Positions 16,983 through 26,224 are shown, counted from the stretch's first letter. The stretch is 64,000 nucleotides of DNA from Pararhizobium sp. YC-54 (GCF_025847205.1 NZ_JAOYTH010000007.1:1-64000), one strand, 5' to 3'. Notes: generated by a model from the sequence alone, not told the origin. Translations and numbers: made by a program.

Positions 16983-18065
16983 TCAGATGGCGAACTTTTC
17001 GACAGCTGCCTCGTCGAACGTGAAGCCAGTGCCAGACCTGTGAGGAATTGTGATGTCACCATCAATGATTTCAATTTGCTCGCGAAAAAGGGGGGCATAC
17101 CAAGGCATATGTTCTACCGAAATGCAGTTTGCCGCAGAGCCTGCAATGCACAGGCTGTGTTCAGTGAAGATGTGGGTTGAAATCGGCAGGCTGTGCGCCT
17201 CCGCCAAGGCAGCGACACGACGCATTTCGGTCAAACCGCCGATTCGCTGCAGGTCTGGCATCAAGACGTCAGCGGCACGGGCATCAATAGTCTTGCGGAT
17301 CCCAAAACGTGTCCATTCTGTCTCCCCAGATGCTATATCCATTGTGAGAGCATTGCGTACCTCAGCCTGTCCCGCCAAGTCATGAACGGACACAGGCTCT
17401 TCAAGCCAACTCACATCGAGTTCTTCCAGCATTCTGCCCAGGCGGATTGCCTGTTTTGGCCTCAATGCTTGGTTCGCATCGGCCAAGATCTCGATGGATT
17501 GCCCCACAGCCTCGCGAACAGCCCTTACCCGTTCAAAATCTCTTCGTGGATCAGCGTTCCCAACACGAACCTTCATCGCGCGAAAGCCCTGTCCTAGGAA
17601 TTCTTCGGCTTCCCGCACTAGTTCATCAATGGTCTGCGAGAGCCACAGACCCCCACTGGCATAGGTCCGGACGGTATCCCGGCACGCACCAAAGACGTGG
17701 TGGAGGGGCTTATCCATAGCCTTTCCAACCAAGTCCCAGCAGGCAGTATCGATTGCCGAGAGGGCAGAGATCGTCACACCAGCATACCCAGTCGGGTTTA
17801 TATCGGACCAGATTGCGGAGTTAATCGCGGTTACATAATGTGGGTCCTGCCCAACTACTCGATGCGAGAAGCCCCTTACCATTTCATCAAAGGCCTTTAG
17901 GCGCACCGCGTTGAGCGTGAAAATATAACTCTGTCCAACAAGGCCCTCGTCCGTCTCCAAATAAACGAGAAGGCAACCCACTGAACGCATATCGTGGATT
18001 GCTGTCCTGATCGGCTTGACGAACGGGACGTTGGTGAGCCGAGTTTTCAGTGCGGTGATTTTCAT
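16983..18065 (-). CDS. Mandelate racemase/muconate lactonizing enzyme family protein
   Basis: 360-residue enolase-superfamily enzyme; these abstract the proton alpha to a carboxylate using Mg2+. The barrel shows AMKVRVGN (second-strand base; the usual KxK is KxR here), metal ligands in ILADANQ, WLEEPV and SGETEW, then MPDLQRIGG and the His base in STHIFTEHS. The lysine and histidine bases and three acidic metal ligands are present, so it should be active as a racemase, epimerase or dehydratase. Being between a LysR gene and a betaine-type ABC importer suggests the substrate is what the importer brings in. It may act on a betaine or a hydroxy acid; not decidable here. Confidence 0.85.
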   Translation of the reverse strand: MKITALKTRLTNVPFVKPIRTAIHDMRSVGCLLVYLETDEGLVGQSYIFTLNAVRLKAFDEMVRGFSHRVVGQDPHYVTAINSAIWSDINPTGYAGVTISALSAIDTACWDLVGKAMDKPLHHVFGACRDTVRTYASGGLWLSQTIDELVREAEEFLGQGFRAMKVRVGNADPRRDFERVRAVREAVGQSIEILADANQALRPKQAIRLGRMLEELDVSWLEEPVSVHDLAGQAEVRNALTMDIASGETEWTRFGIRKTIDARAADVLMPDLQRIGGLTEMRRVAALAEAHSLPISTHIFTEHSLCIAGSAANCISVEHMPWYAPLFREQIEIIDGDITIPHRSGTGFTFDEAAVEKFAI

Positions 18066-18094
18066 GGAGGCTTTCCAGAATTCAGGGTGAAAGG

Positions 18095-18940
18095 TTAGGC
18101 GATGGCGGCATGGAGGGCGTCCACGGCCTTCTCGATATATTCAGGCGTAATAACGTCGATCCGAATGGCGACAAACACGGTCCGCTGAAATCTTGGAGCG
18201 CCCTCGACTAAATGCAGGCGACCGCTTTTCAGATCATCGTCGATTGATGATGCCAAAAAATATCCTGACCCGTTGTTTGCAAGAATGTGTTCCATCGCTA
18301 CAGCCGCTGTGCGAATTGTCAGTTTATGACTGAAGACGCCGGGGAAGTGCATGCTATGCTGCGCCCGAAACGTCTCGCCCCAATCGACAAAAACGTAGCC
18401 TGGCACGACACCGGTTTGGACCGCGCGAGGGCGCGCGGAAACCATGACAAGTTCCTCTGTGGTGAGAGGTTCAATTCGCGCTTCTGCGCAGTGACGCGGA
18501 TCATATAAGACAGCAATATCGAGAAGACCGGCACGCAGCTTCTCCATCAGCACATCAGAGCGCTCGGCGATTGCACTGGCCACGCCATCAGGCAGTGAGA
18601 CATTCATCTGCCGCAACCAACCTGGAACGATCCGAGCCCAGTGGTTGTCCTCGACGCCCAGCGAGATGAGCGCATTCGATCCCTCTGGCAGCGTTGCAAC
18701 CTGTTGCCCACGCTCCCACGCGCGAACGATATTGACAGCGCTCGCGTGAAACTGGTGACCGCCAGTCGTCAAGGCGACCCCGTTCCTTTTGCGATGAAAA
18801 AGCTGGCGGTTCAGCCGCTCCTCCAAGGACTTAATCCGGGCACTGATCGTCGACTGTGTAACGTTCAGCTGATCAGCTGCGTGCTGAAAGCTTCCAGTGG
18901 TCGTAACCTCCAAGAAGGCTTTTATGTGCTCGATATTCAC
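18095..18940 (-). CDS. LysR-family transcriptional regulator
   Basis: About 281 residues from a GTG start at 18940 giving the family-typical opening NIEHIKAFLEV; the frame is open to 19027. The HTH is TGSFQHAADQLNVTQSTIS followed by RIKSLEERLNRQLF. The C-terminal part is the usual effector-binding domain (LISLGVEDN ... GYFLASSIDDDL). It reads leftward into the enolase-superfamily and ABC genes, with only 29 bp between, and is divergent from the dehydrogenase-aldolase genes that start at 19122. It probably controls both operons from the 180-bp divergent region and senses their substrate or an intermediate. Confidence 0.87.
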   Translation of the reverse strand: MNIEHIKAFLEVTTTGSFQHAADQLNVTQSTISARIKSLEERLNRQLFHRKRNGVALTTGGHQFHASAVNIVRAWERGQQVATLPEGSNALISLGVEDNHWARIVPGWLRQMNVSLPDGVASAIAERSDVLMEKLRAGLLDIAVLYDPRHCAEARIEPLTTEELVMVSARPRAVQTGVVPGYVFVDWGETFRAQHSMHFPGVFSHKLTIRTAAVAMEHILANNGSGYFLASSIDDDLKSGRLHLVEGAPRFQRTVFVAIRIDVITPEYIEKAVDALHAAIA

Positions 18941-19121
18941 TGCAAGATCCCGGTCAAATCGAAAAACTCGATATGACCAGTTAATTATATTCGCTTGCCA
19001 CGTCAATCGCTGTGGGAAAGAGTGCACACTGAGCTCTGGTTACAGGGCCACCAAATCAGATGTCGGCGACCCCGCAACCACGCTTTGACGGGAATGCGCC
19101 GACAGCATACGGGAGATAATT

Positions 19122-20030
19122 ATGCGCATCGCATTCATCGGACTGGGCAATATGGGCGGGCCAATGGCCAGCAACCTCGCCCGAGCAGGGTATGAATTGG
19201 CCCTGTTCGATCTGGATGCCAACAAAACCGAAACTGTTCAAGCGGCCGGCGCAGAGGCTGGAAACAGCAAGATCTCTATTACCGAGACAGCAGCCGCAGC
19301 CGCAGCCGGAGCCGACATCGCTTTTACGTCGCTTCCGAATCCTAAGATCATCGAGGCCGTGGCTCTTGCAGACGGCGGTTTGCTATCAGCACTGCACGAA
19401 GGCGCCGTCTGGATCGACCTTTCCACAAACAATTTAGAATGCGAGCGTCGTATCCGAGCGGCCGCGAAATCCAGAGGAGTCGAGTTCCTTGATGCCCCGG
19501 TCTCGGGCGGCATTGAGGGCGCTGCTGCAGGCACGCTGATGATCATGGTTGGCGGTGATGCAAGCGTGTTTGAGCGCTGTAAACCCGTTTTGAACAAAAT
19601 CGGAAACCGCGTGATGCATCTTGGGGAGCACGGCGCAGGCTATGTCGCCAAAATTGCCCAGGTTGTGCTGTGCTACCTGAACTCCGTGGCGCTCAGTGAG
19701 GCTCTTATGCTGGGGGTTAAAGGGGGCGTTTCGGCGGAGACCATGCTTGGAATTATCCAGGGCAGCACCGGTGCGAGTTACGTTGCGAACCGTTACGGGC
19801 CGGCGATCCTCGATGGAAGCTATGACCCTGGATTTGCTCTGGGTCTCGCGCATAAAGATATGGCCCTCACCTTAGAACTTGCGTCGTCTGTCGGAGCGAC
19901 GCTGCCAATGTGTGAGCAAGTCGAGGCAATCTACAAAATGGCGGTCGAGCAGTTCGGTTTCGATCAAAATCACCTAATGGCGGTGAAAATTCTTGAAGAG
20001 CAGAACGGCACATTTCTCCGTTCGGCATAA
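19122..20030 (+). CDS. NAD(P)-dependent 3-hydroxyacid dehydrogenase (HIBADH / tartronate-semialdehyde-reductase family)
   Basis: 302 residues. The Rossmann fold opens with FIGLGNMGGPMASNLARAG; the family substrate motif is DAPVSGGIEGAAAGTL; the catalytic lysine is in GAGYVAKIAQ. The residue four places after the lysine, often Asn, is Gln here. Relatives oxidise 3-hydroxyisobutyrate, glycerate or L-threonate. With the class II aldolase-family gene next to it, a four-carbon acid route (threonate-type dehydrogenase plus aldolase/decarboxylase) is an attractive reading, but no kinase gene is present. It is first gene of the rightward operon; GGGAGATAATT precedes the ATG. Confidence 0.85.
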   Translation: MRIAFIGLGNMGGPMASNLARAGYELALFDLDANKTETVQAAGAEAGNSKISITETAAAAAAGADIAFTSLPNPKIIEAVALADGGLLSALHEGAVWIDLSTNNLECERRIRAAAKSRGVEFLDAPVSGGIEGAAAGTLMIMVGGDASVFERCKPVLNKIGNRVMHLGEHGAGYVAKIAQVVLCYLNSVALSEALMLGVKGGVSAETMLGIIQGSTGASYVANRYGPAILDGSYDPGFALGLAHKDMALTLELASSVGATLPMCEQVEAIYKMAVEQFGFDQNHLMAVKILEEQNGTFLRSA

Positions 20031-20056
20031 TTCTCAGCGAGAAAGGAACTTACATC

Positions 20057-20830
20057 ATGGCTTATGAAATGAAATCCGATGACTTTAGCGCCGTGGGCGG
20101 ACACGCGAATATTTCAAAGGAGGAGTGGGATGCCCGGGTGGATCTTGCGGCGCTCTATCGGCTTGCCAACATCTATGGATATGACGACCTCATTTGGAAC
20201 CATATCACAATGCGCGTTCCCGGGACCGATCACCAGTTCCTGCTGAACCGGTTTGGTCTCTTATACAACGAGGTAACTGCTTCCAACCTCATCAAAGTCG
20301 ATGAAAACGGAAAGGTCCTCTATGGACCACCAGACGTCAACACGGCCGGATTTGTAATCCATTCGGCTATCCACAATACACACCACGACATGAAAGTCGT
20401 GTTCCATAGTCACGCGCCAGCCGGCCTCGCCATTACCGCTCTAAAAGAAGGGCTTGAATTCCTGACGCAGGACGGATCGATGCTGTGGGGCGATATTGGC
20501 TACCACGAGTGGGAAGGTCTTTCCCTGACGCTAGAGGAGCGTGATCGGCTTGCGAAGAACATCGCTGGGAAAAAGTGCCTCATCATGAAGAACCATGGCT
20601 TCCTGGCGGTCGGGGCGACCGCAGGCGAAGCCTTCATGAATCTTTACTACACCGTCCGTGCCTGCCGGGTACTGATTGATGCCTATTCGACCGGTTTGAA
20701 GCTTGAGAAGAGCACCGAGGAAATCTGGCGGCTCGCCCATCGGCAGTATGACGATTTCCCACTCGGCAAGTATGAATGGCCAGCATTGCTGCGCCAGGCT
20801 GATCGGGTCGATACGTCTTATCGGTACTAA
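20057..20830 (+). CDS. Class II aldolase/adducin-family protein
   Basis: 257 residues, cytosolic, zinc-dependent fold. Metal ligands are visible as VFHSHAPAG (HxH) and MKNHGFLAVG (third His). Members split or decarboxylate sugar-acid phosphates, or epimerise them; close non-phosphate relatives also exist. The start follows AGAAAGGAACTTACATC. It lies 26 bp after the dehydrogenase gene and 126 bp before the 2-hydroxyacid dehydrogenase gene. A 9-bp hairpin sits right behind it. The likely job is cleavage or decarboxylation of the 3-oxo acid produced by the upstream dehydrogenase; this is inference. Confidence 0.82.
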   Translation: MAYEMKSDDFSAVGGHANISKEEWDARVDLAALYRLANIYGYDDLIWNHITMRVPGTDHQFLLNRFGLLYNEVTASNLIKVDENGKVLYGPPDVNTAGFVIHSAIHNTHHDMKVVFHSHAPAGLAITALKEGLEFLTQDGSMLWGDIGYHEWEGLSLTLEERDRLAKNIAGKKCLIMKNHGFLAVGATAGEAFMNLYYTVRACRVLIDAYSTGLKLEKSTEEIWRLAHRQYDDFPLGKYEWPALLRQADRVDTSYRY

Positions 20831-20839
20831 GAATTCTCT

Positions 20840-20870
20840 GCTGGAAACCGGATAGCTTCCTGTTTCCAGC
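20840..20870 (+). terminator. Hairpin after the aldolase gene
   Basis: GCTGGAAAC (20840-20848) pairs perfectly with GTTTCCAGC (20862-20870) around a 13-nt loop, 10 bases after the aldolase stop codon. No T-run follows, so it may be a weak terminator or an mRNA-stabilising element that lowers expression of the third gene of the operon. Confidence 0.4.
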
Positions 20871-20956
20871 TCCTCCTCATCTGAAAACTATTTGATGACC
20901 TCGCTGGCCATGATGCACTTTTGTGTCTTTTTCATTCTTAATCGGGACTATAATCC

Positions 20957-21886
20957 ATGACCATCCTTCTGAATAATCATGGCTATGACAACGAGAGCTG
21001 GAGACAAGAGTTTTGTCTTCAACTCCCTCAGTTCCCGGTAAAGGTTTTTGGGCAGCAGCCGATCGACCCGGAAGAGGTGGTATATGCGATGGTGTGGAAC
21101 CATCCGCCGGGAGACCTCCAGCGATACCCAAAGCTTAAAGCTATCTTTTCTCTTGGTGCGGGTGCTGAACACTTTGTGAGCGACCCCACGTTGCCCGACG
21201 TACCGGTTGTGCTGCTAGCCGACCCGGCCGTGGCCCGCGACATGGCTGCACATGTACTATATTGGGTTCTCACATTTCACCGACGCTACGGCGACTATCG
21301 CGCACAGCAGCAAGGCCGTGTCTGGCATCGCAAGCCAATTGTGCCGACAGATCGTTTCCGCGCCGGGGTGGTCGGGCTTGGACGTATCGGGACGGAAGTG
21401 GCGCGCCGCCTAGCCGGCTTTGGCTATGCTGTTAGTGGTTGGGACGCAAGCGACCGCGAACTCGAAGGTGTCGAGTGCCATTCGGGCCTGGGGGCCCTTG
21501 ACGGGTTTCTGGCCCAGAATGATGTCATTATCAACGCGTTGCCCTTGTCGGAAAAAACTCGCCATTTCCTAGGGGCCGGAGTGTTCGTCTCAATGCGATC
21601 CGGAAGCTTCTTCATCAATATTAGCCGCGGCGCCGTCGTTCATGATGAGGCGCTTCTCGAGGCCCTTGATAATGGCCACTTGGCCGGTGCTGCGCTCGAT
21701 GCCTTTGCCGAGGAACCTCTTCCGGCAAACCATCGCTACTGGTCGCATCCGAATGTGTTTGTCACACCTCATATGTCAGGAGCGACGTTTCCTTCCAGCG
21801 CTGTTGCCGTGATTTCAAATAATGTCCGCCGCTTCGAAAAGGGGCTCGAGGTTTATCCGTTATTCAACCGCGAAGCTGGCTACTAG
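20957..21886 (+). CDS. 2-hydroxyacid dehydrogenase, glyoxylate/hydroxypyruvate reductase A-like
   Basis: 309 residues, D-isomer-specific 2-hydroxyacid dehydrogenase family. NAD-binding motif GVVGLGRIGTEVARRL near residue 137; NISRGAVVHDEALLEAL carries the substrate arginine; the catalytic Glu is in AFAEEPLP and His in VFVTPHMSG. This group reduces glyoxylate and hydroxypyruvate. In this operon it could recycle a glyoxylate- or hydroxypyruvate-like product of the aldolase step. The ribosome site before the ATG at 20957 is weak. The gene ends just before a degraded AraC gene on the other strand. Confidence 0.85.
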   Translation: MTILLNNHGYDNESWRQEFCLQLPQFPVKVFGQQPIDPEEVVYAMVWNHPPGDLQRYPKLKAIFSLGAGAEHFVSDPTLPDVPVVLLADPAVARDMAAHVLYWVLTFHRRYGDYRAQQQGRVWHRKPIVPTDRFRAGVVGLGRIGTEVARRLAGFGYAVSGWDASDRELEGVECHSGLGALDGFLAQNDVIINALPLSEKTRHFLGAGVFVSMRSGSFFINISRGAVVHDEALLEALDNGHLAGAALDAFAEEPLPANHRYWSHPNVFVTPHMSGATFPSSAVAVISNNVRRFEKGLEVYPLFNREAGY

Positions 21887-21899
21887 CGCTGCGAGTGGC

Positions 21900-22262
21900 A
21901 CCTAATAGGGCATTAATCATCAGCTTCAAACGACCACCAATTTGCGTGCTTCGTGCGGTGTGGATGCGATTTGCATCCCGAAATGTCCTTGAAAAATGAG
22001 ACGCGGATACAAATACACATGACGCCGCCACTTCGACTACGGAGCCAACCGCTTCAGCAAAAGTTTTGCCCATTCCGACCTCAGTTCTCGACGGTAGCGA
22101 CACGGCGATTTACCAAGCTCTTGTCGAAACAGGCGTTCAACTTGCGGCCTAGAAAGGCCTACAGCAGCGGCCATTTCTGCATCGCGAGAAGATTTGAAAA
22201 GATCACCTTGCATCAACTCGATGAGCGTCACAATTGTCGGGTGAACGGAATCTAACTTGCGC
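21900..22262 (-). pseudogene. AraC/GlxA-family regulator, 3' fragment with frameshift
   Basis: Read leftward, one frame gives HPTIVTLIELMQGDL and AAAVGLSRPQVERLFRQELG, ending WAKLLLKR then stop. The neighbouring frame continues SVVEVAA and FVSASHFSRTFRDA. Together these are the two helix-turn-helix motifs of a GlxA-type AraC regulator broken by a frameshift near 22045. The whole N-terminal amidase-like domain is missing upstream, where the traM-like frame begins. GlxA-type regulators often govern betaine/carnitine use, which would fit the importer nearby, but this copy is dead. Confidence 0.7.
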
Positions 22263-22533
22263 AGCAGAACTTGAACTACGAACAGTGTCCGGGTTTACGC
22301 AAAGACTGCCCGCAGCTGACCTGGAAGCGCTGACAATTGAAGTGATCCGAGAACACAGGGAGCTGGTTGAGAAGGCCGACGCATCTTACTGGGCGATTCC
22401 GGAAGACTATCAGAACGGCCGGGCGACCAGCGGCGTCCAGCATCCCGAATTTGTTCTGGCGAGCATCGCGATCGTCAGATCAGCTTGCTACGGATCGCGG
22501 TGGCCGTCAGGTGCGCGACGGTATGTACATTGA
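22234..22533 (+). CDS. traM: TraM-like quorum-sensing antiactivator with replaced C-terminus
   Basis: TraM binds TraR and blocks conjugation control in Agrobacterium and Rhizobium. Residues 21-75 match it well (FTQRLPAADLEALTIEVI, HRELVEKAD, QHPEFVLASI). The TTG start at 22234 gives the same distance from start to the conserved core as in known TraM. The last 20 residues do not: after ASIAIVRSA the frame runs into the antisense of the traR 3' end and ends RRYVH, while TraM normally continues with a hydrophobic helix ending near PKV. The tyrosine of the known ...HLEYIEAS segment is Phe here. The gene therefore seems trimmed at its 3' end and may be inactive. It is convergent with traR and overlaps it by 59 bp. 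Confidence 0.6.
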   Translation: MSGERNLTCAAELELRTVSGFTQRLPAADLEALTIEVIREHRELVEKADASYWAIPEDYQNGRATSGVQHPEFVLASIAIVRSACYGSRWPSGARRYVH

Positions 22534-23179
22534 ATTGCTTGCGGGCATGTTCGATTTTGACGCGCACGCTGTTGTATTTGACGCCTTCCAACTCTGCGAC
22601 CTCTTCCATCGTCTTGCCGTCGGCGATCCAGCTCAGGTAGGTCGCAGCCTTCGGATCGAGCCGGAGGTGCTCTTCGGCGGTCGGCATCGGATCCGCGAAT
22701 TGGATGCGAGAATGAAGTTGCGCCACCGCCGCGGCCGCGGTCACGGGGTCGACGTCACGCTCTAGCTCGACTTTCGGCTTGGAGGAAGCCAGCGTGAAGA
22801 GTGCAAGAGCACCATGGGCAATTCCGACCGGAATCGTGATCCCCGATCTGATCCCGAAATCAACGGCGAGCGAGAAGAAGGATCGCTCGTCCTCGGACAA
22901 GCGTGGCCGGTCCCACTCAGCGCTCCAGGAAAACGCCTGCCTCAACGTCTGCGCGCGTTTGATTACCGGGTCGAGCCTGTTGAAGCGGCGTCGGAAATAC
23001 TCAACCTGCCAATCAGGATGATAGTTAGAGATAGCGCTTGAGTGGCTTGGCTGGACGTTAAGATAGGCGTAGCCGTTAAAGTCGGTTGTCGAGATGAGTG
23101 CCTCCAACCCTTGCTTCACAAGATGTTCGTCGCCGGGAAGGGCAGAAAGATCGGTGAGTTTGTCAAGCCAGTTTTGCAT
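22475..23179 (-). CDS. traR: TraR-type LuxR quorum-sensing activator
   Basis: 234 residues, exactly the usual TraR length, starting MQNWLDKLTDL. The N-terminal autoinducer domain keeps the acyl-homoserine-lactone contacts: Tyr in SNYHPDW, Trp in the same segment, Asp in RLDPVIKRA and Trp in FSWSAEW, plus GIRSGITIPV. The C-terminal HTH is YLSWIADGKTMEEVAELEG followed by VKYNSVRVKIEHARKQF. It activates conjugal transfer genes at tra boxes; none of these transfer genes is in the window. AGGAAATCC precedes the ATG at 23179; an upstream in-frame start at 23293 is unsupported. Its presence implies that the replicon is or was a quorum-regulated conjugative plasmid. Confidence 0.88.
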   Translation of the reverse strand: MQNWLDKLTDLSALPGDEHLVKQGLEALISTTDFNGYAYLNVQPSHSSAISNYHPDWQVEYFRRRFNRLDPVIKRAQTLRQAFSWSAEWDRPRLSEDERSFFSLAVDFGIRSGITIPVGIAHGALALFTLASSKPKVELERDVDPVTAAAAVAQLHSRIQFADPMPTAEEHLRLDPKAATYLSWIADGKTMEEVAELEGVKYNSVRVKIEHARKQFNVHTVAHLTATAIRSKLI

Positions 23180-23395
23180 CCGGATTTCCTCAAAACCAGG
23201 GCGCGGCACCAAGTTCAGCAACATCCTGGGATCTGCCGTCAAAAATCGAAAGCACCCGACGTTCCAGTGCTGTTCGCAAGAGTTGTTCCGCATTGGATCT
23301 TCAACAACCAGAGCTTTGCTACGTGCTCATATTCCAACTCTCAACCCGGCCATATGGGGGTGTAAGCAGCCTGTTAGCACGAAAATTTCCTGCCG

Positions 23396-23600
23396 GCTCA
23401 ACCCCAATATCCTCTGCTGTCTCGACCAGCCCAACTCCGGCGACTATCGCGTCAACAGTCGTAGACAGGCCGGCTTAACGCCGGAGCAACTCAACGCGCT
23501 GAGCCGCAAGAACTTCGGTTTCATGTTTCAGCGCTATAATCTCCTGGGATTGGTCAATGCTACTCACAATGTCACGATCCTGCCGTCTATGCCCGTCTAG
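23396..23600 (+). pseudogene. MacB-type ABC ATPase fragment
   Basis: The frame reads LNPNILCCLDQPNSGDYRV, then ALSRKNFGFMFQRYNLL and NATHNV, which is the segment after Walker A through the Q-loop of MacB/LolD-type ATPases (normally ...MNILGCLDxPxSGxYxVxG... FGFIFQRYxLL). The Walker A part before it and the signature/Walker B part after it are missing, and the frame stops at 23600. It is a roughly 200-bp scrap of a macrolide-exporter gene in the remnant-rich area behind traR. Confidence 0.6.
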
Positions 23601-23902
23601 ATCCTGCATCGCATCGAGCGCGCGTCCGCGCTCCGTCGCCGCATTGATCTCGGCGATCGCCTCAACCATCGGCCGAACCAGCTTTCCGGCTGGCAGCCAT
23701 AGCACGTTTCCATCGCCCTCCACATCAATGAACGGCGGCCGACGAGCCAACGGGGTGGATCGAGAGCCGAAGCCGCAAAATCGTGCACGAAATGCTGAAG
23801 GAGCTCCACGTGGGCGCGCTGGAATTCGATCAGGCGAACGCAGACCCCCGCCATCTGGGGGCGTAGTCGCAATACAGACGCACGAATACCCTGTCGACTC
23901 AA
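23475..23902 (-). pseudogene. Frameshifted hypothetical ORF
   Basis: Two minus-strand frames look like one broken protein. From 23902 one reads VRLIEFQRAHVELLQHFVHDFAA and then PPRWLVGRR. The adjacent frame then continues PPFIDVEGDGNVLWLPAGK and VEAIAEINAATERGRALD, with a C-terminal charged stretch (IIALKHETEVLAAQRVELLRR is split by low-complexity sequence). No family is recognised. It overlaps the MacB scrap in antisense at its 3' end. The remaining 100 bp to 24001 hold only the promoter region of the chemoreceptor gene. Confidence 0.3.
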
Positions 23903-24001
23903 CCTCGGCGGATATCAAAAAAGCAATTATAGCGTTCCGCGCCCAGACAACGTTGTCCGGCCGATAAAGCGGAGGTTGGTAACAGATTTTGGGGGGAATC
24001 G

Positions 24002-26224
24002 ATGTTCGCATTCATCAACCGGTATCTCGCTGCAAAACTCATGTTGGCTGCCGGACTTGCCTTTTTCACAGTCCTTATTTTGACGAATTACGTTCTGATT
24101 AGTGAAAGCCGGGACAGGGTCTCAACGCTGGTGGCCTCGCATAGCGACAGCGAAGCGCGCGCAATTGCGCACAAAATTGAAGGGGCTATCGCTGAATTCA
24201 CTGGTGCAGCTCGAACTTTGGCAACGGGAATTGGCAAGGAGCATGAACACGGCGGTCTAAGTCGCACAATGTTAAAGCACTACTTGCAAGCTGGCATATC
24301 CGGCACGACGATCGTTTCGAGTGTATGGTTTGCAGAGGAACCAAACCAGTTCGACCTGAGTTCGACAGAGGTAGATCGAACGGCATCCCTAGGAAGCAAC
24401 AAAGACGGCCATCTCGCAATGCTTTGGACGCGCACGGACGAGGGACTTCAGTTCACTAGTTTCGATACCGAAGGTTACGAGAGGGAGTGGTTTACCACAT
24501 CAAAAAATACCCGAGACGGGGCACTTACCGAGCCATACGTCTATGACGACCCCATTGCGAAGGAGAAGATCGCGTTAACGTCCGTTACTTATCCGGTATT
24601 ATCCAACAACAAGTTTATCGGCGTCGCTGGCATCGATATCTCTCTAAAATCGCTTACAAATGAAATCCGTGCAATGAGACCGTTCGAAACAGGCCGTGTT
24701 TCCTTGCTGTCCGGCGCCGGAAAATGGATCGTGGCGCCTTCCCCGGAATTGATTTCGAAAGACTATAGCGATCCAGGAGAGGATCTCGTTAAGTCTGCTA
24801 TCTCGCAAAACACAACTGTCAGTATCCCCGACGTTATGGGAGAAGCCGGCCAATCGTATAATCGTCTGGTTCTGCCTTTTCGGATTCCTGGTCTGTCTAC
24901 CACATGGACCGTCCTTGTCGACGTTCCCCATGCTGCCATCGAGGCGCCTGTCTCCTCTCAAACAATTCTTATATCGATCGGTGGAACCTTTATGTTCCTA
25001 GCGGTGATGTTTGCACTGTATCTCGTCGTCGGCACCTCGGTGCAAAGGCCGCTCTCGCAACTCGTTTCTGACGTTATGAAGCTTCAGGAGGGGCGCTACA
25101 ATCACGTAGTAAGCAGCCAACACCGTGCTGACGAAATCGGATCTGTGGCCAAAGCGCTGGAAGGCTTCAGGTTAAAGCTTGCAGATACCACGCGACTTCA
25201 GGGCGAAGCCGATCAGCAACGGACAGCGGCGGAGATTGCGCGCAGCAGCAACGATCTGGAGCGGTCAGACGCGCTTTCAACACAACGCCAAGTCGTCGGC
25301 GCGCTTGGTCGAAGCCTTGCGGACCTGGCCAGCGGAAATCTAACGTGCCGCATCGAAACCGAATTTCCGGGCGAGTATCGGAATCTTAAATCGGATTTCA
25401 ACACAACGGCGGAAAAGCTCGAAAATGCGATGCTGGAGATAAGCACTATCGTGATCAATATTGCTGCCAATACAGTTGAGTTGAGTACAAGCGCAGCCGA
25501 CCTTGAACGAAGAACGGAACGCCAGGCCGGGCGTCTTGAGGAAACTGCAGCCGCGCTCCACCAACTGAGTGGACACATTTCCTCCAGTGCCTCGGTCGCT
25601 CAGATCGCCAGTGAAAATGTCGAACGAGCAAGAAGAGACGCGGAAAAATCCGGTGGAGTTGTGGTCGCTGCGGTGGGCGCGATGAAGGCAATTGAGCAGT
25701 CTTCCAGCGAAGTTTGGAGGATCATTGGAGTCATTGATGAGATCGCCTTTCAAACAAATCTACTCGCGCTCAACGCAGGCGTGGAAGCCGCACGCGCCGG
25801 CGAAAGAGGGAAAGGCTTTGCAGTCGTTGCGCAGGAGGTCCGCGAACTGGCGCAGCGCTCAGCGACCGCGGCGAGCGAGATCAAAGAGTTGATTTCTGCA
25901 TCCGCAACGCAGGTGAAGAGTGGGACAGAGTTCGTCGGAAACGCTGGTTCGTCACTTCAATCCATGTCCGAACAGGTAATGAACATTAGTCAGGCGATAC
26001 GGTCAATCAGCAGGGCAGCAGTCGAGCAGGCAAACGCGGTCGGCGAGATCAGCAAAGCGATGAACGAAATGGATGAAACAACTCAGAAGAATGCCGCGAT
26101 GGTGGAAGAAACGACGGCAGCGAACTTGGCGTTGAACGACGATGTTAACGCACTAAAGGCCCTCGTGCAGCGGTTTATATTAGTAAGGCCCGTTGCTCGC
26201 GAACGCGCAATCCAACGCGCGTGA
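24002..26224 (+). CDS. Methyl-accepting chemotaxis protein with periplasmic Cache domain
   Basis: 740-residue inner-membrane chemoreceptor. Membrane helix 1 lies at about 12-33 ([21 protein letters not shown]), a double-Cache periplasmic sensor spans about 35-315 ([35 protein letters not shown]), and helix 2 is near 320-342. HAMP segments follow ([20 protein letters not shown]; a second HAMP-like stretch near 430). The signalling domain has the conserved hairpin tip [24 protein letters not shown]. There is no C-terminal CheR-binding pentapeptide; the tail ends ERAIQRA. Cache sensors often bind amino acids or organic acids; the ligand here is unknown. Monocistronic; GGGGGGAATCG before the ATG is the ribosome site. 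Confidence 0.9.
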   Translation: MFAFINRYLAAKLMLAAGLAFFTVLILTNYVLISESRDRVSTLVASHSDSEARAIAHKIEGAIAEFTGAARTLATGIGKEHEHGGLSRTMLKHYLQAGISGTTIVSSVWFAEEPNQFDLSSTEVDRTASLGSNKDGHLAMLWTRTDEGLQFTSFDTEGYEREWFTTSKNTRDGALTEPYVYDDPIAKEKIALTSVTYPVLSNNKFIGVAGIDISLKSLTNEIRAMRPFETGRVSLLSGAGKWIVAPSPELISKDYSDPGEDLVKSAISQNTTVSIPDVMGEAGQSYNRLVLPFRIPGLSTTWTVLVDVPHAAIEAPVSSQTILISIGGTFMFLAVMFALYLVVGTSVQRPLSQLVSDVMKLQEGRYNHVVSSQHRADEIGSVAKALEGFRLKLADTTRLQGEADQQRTAAEIARSSNDLERSDALSTQRQVVGALGRSLADLASGNLTCRIETEFPGEYRNLKSDFNTTAEKLENAMLEISTIVINIAANTVELSTSAADLERRTERQAGRLEETAAALHQLSGHISSSASVAQIASENVERARRDAEKSGGVVVAAVGAMKAIEQSSSEVWRIIGVIDEIAFQTNLLALNAGVEAARAGERGKGFAVVAQEVRELAQRSATAASEIKELISASATQVKSGTEFVGNAGSSLQSMSEQVMNISQAIRSISRAAVEQANAVGEISKAMNEMDETTQKNAAMVEETTAANLALNDDVNALKALVQRFILVRPVARERAIQRA

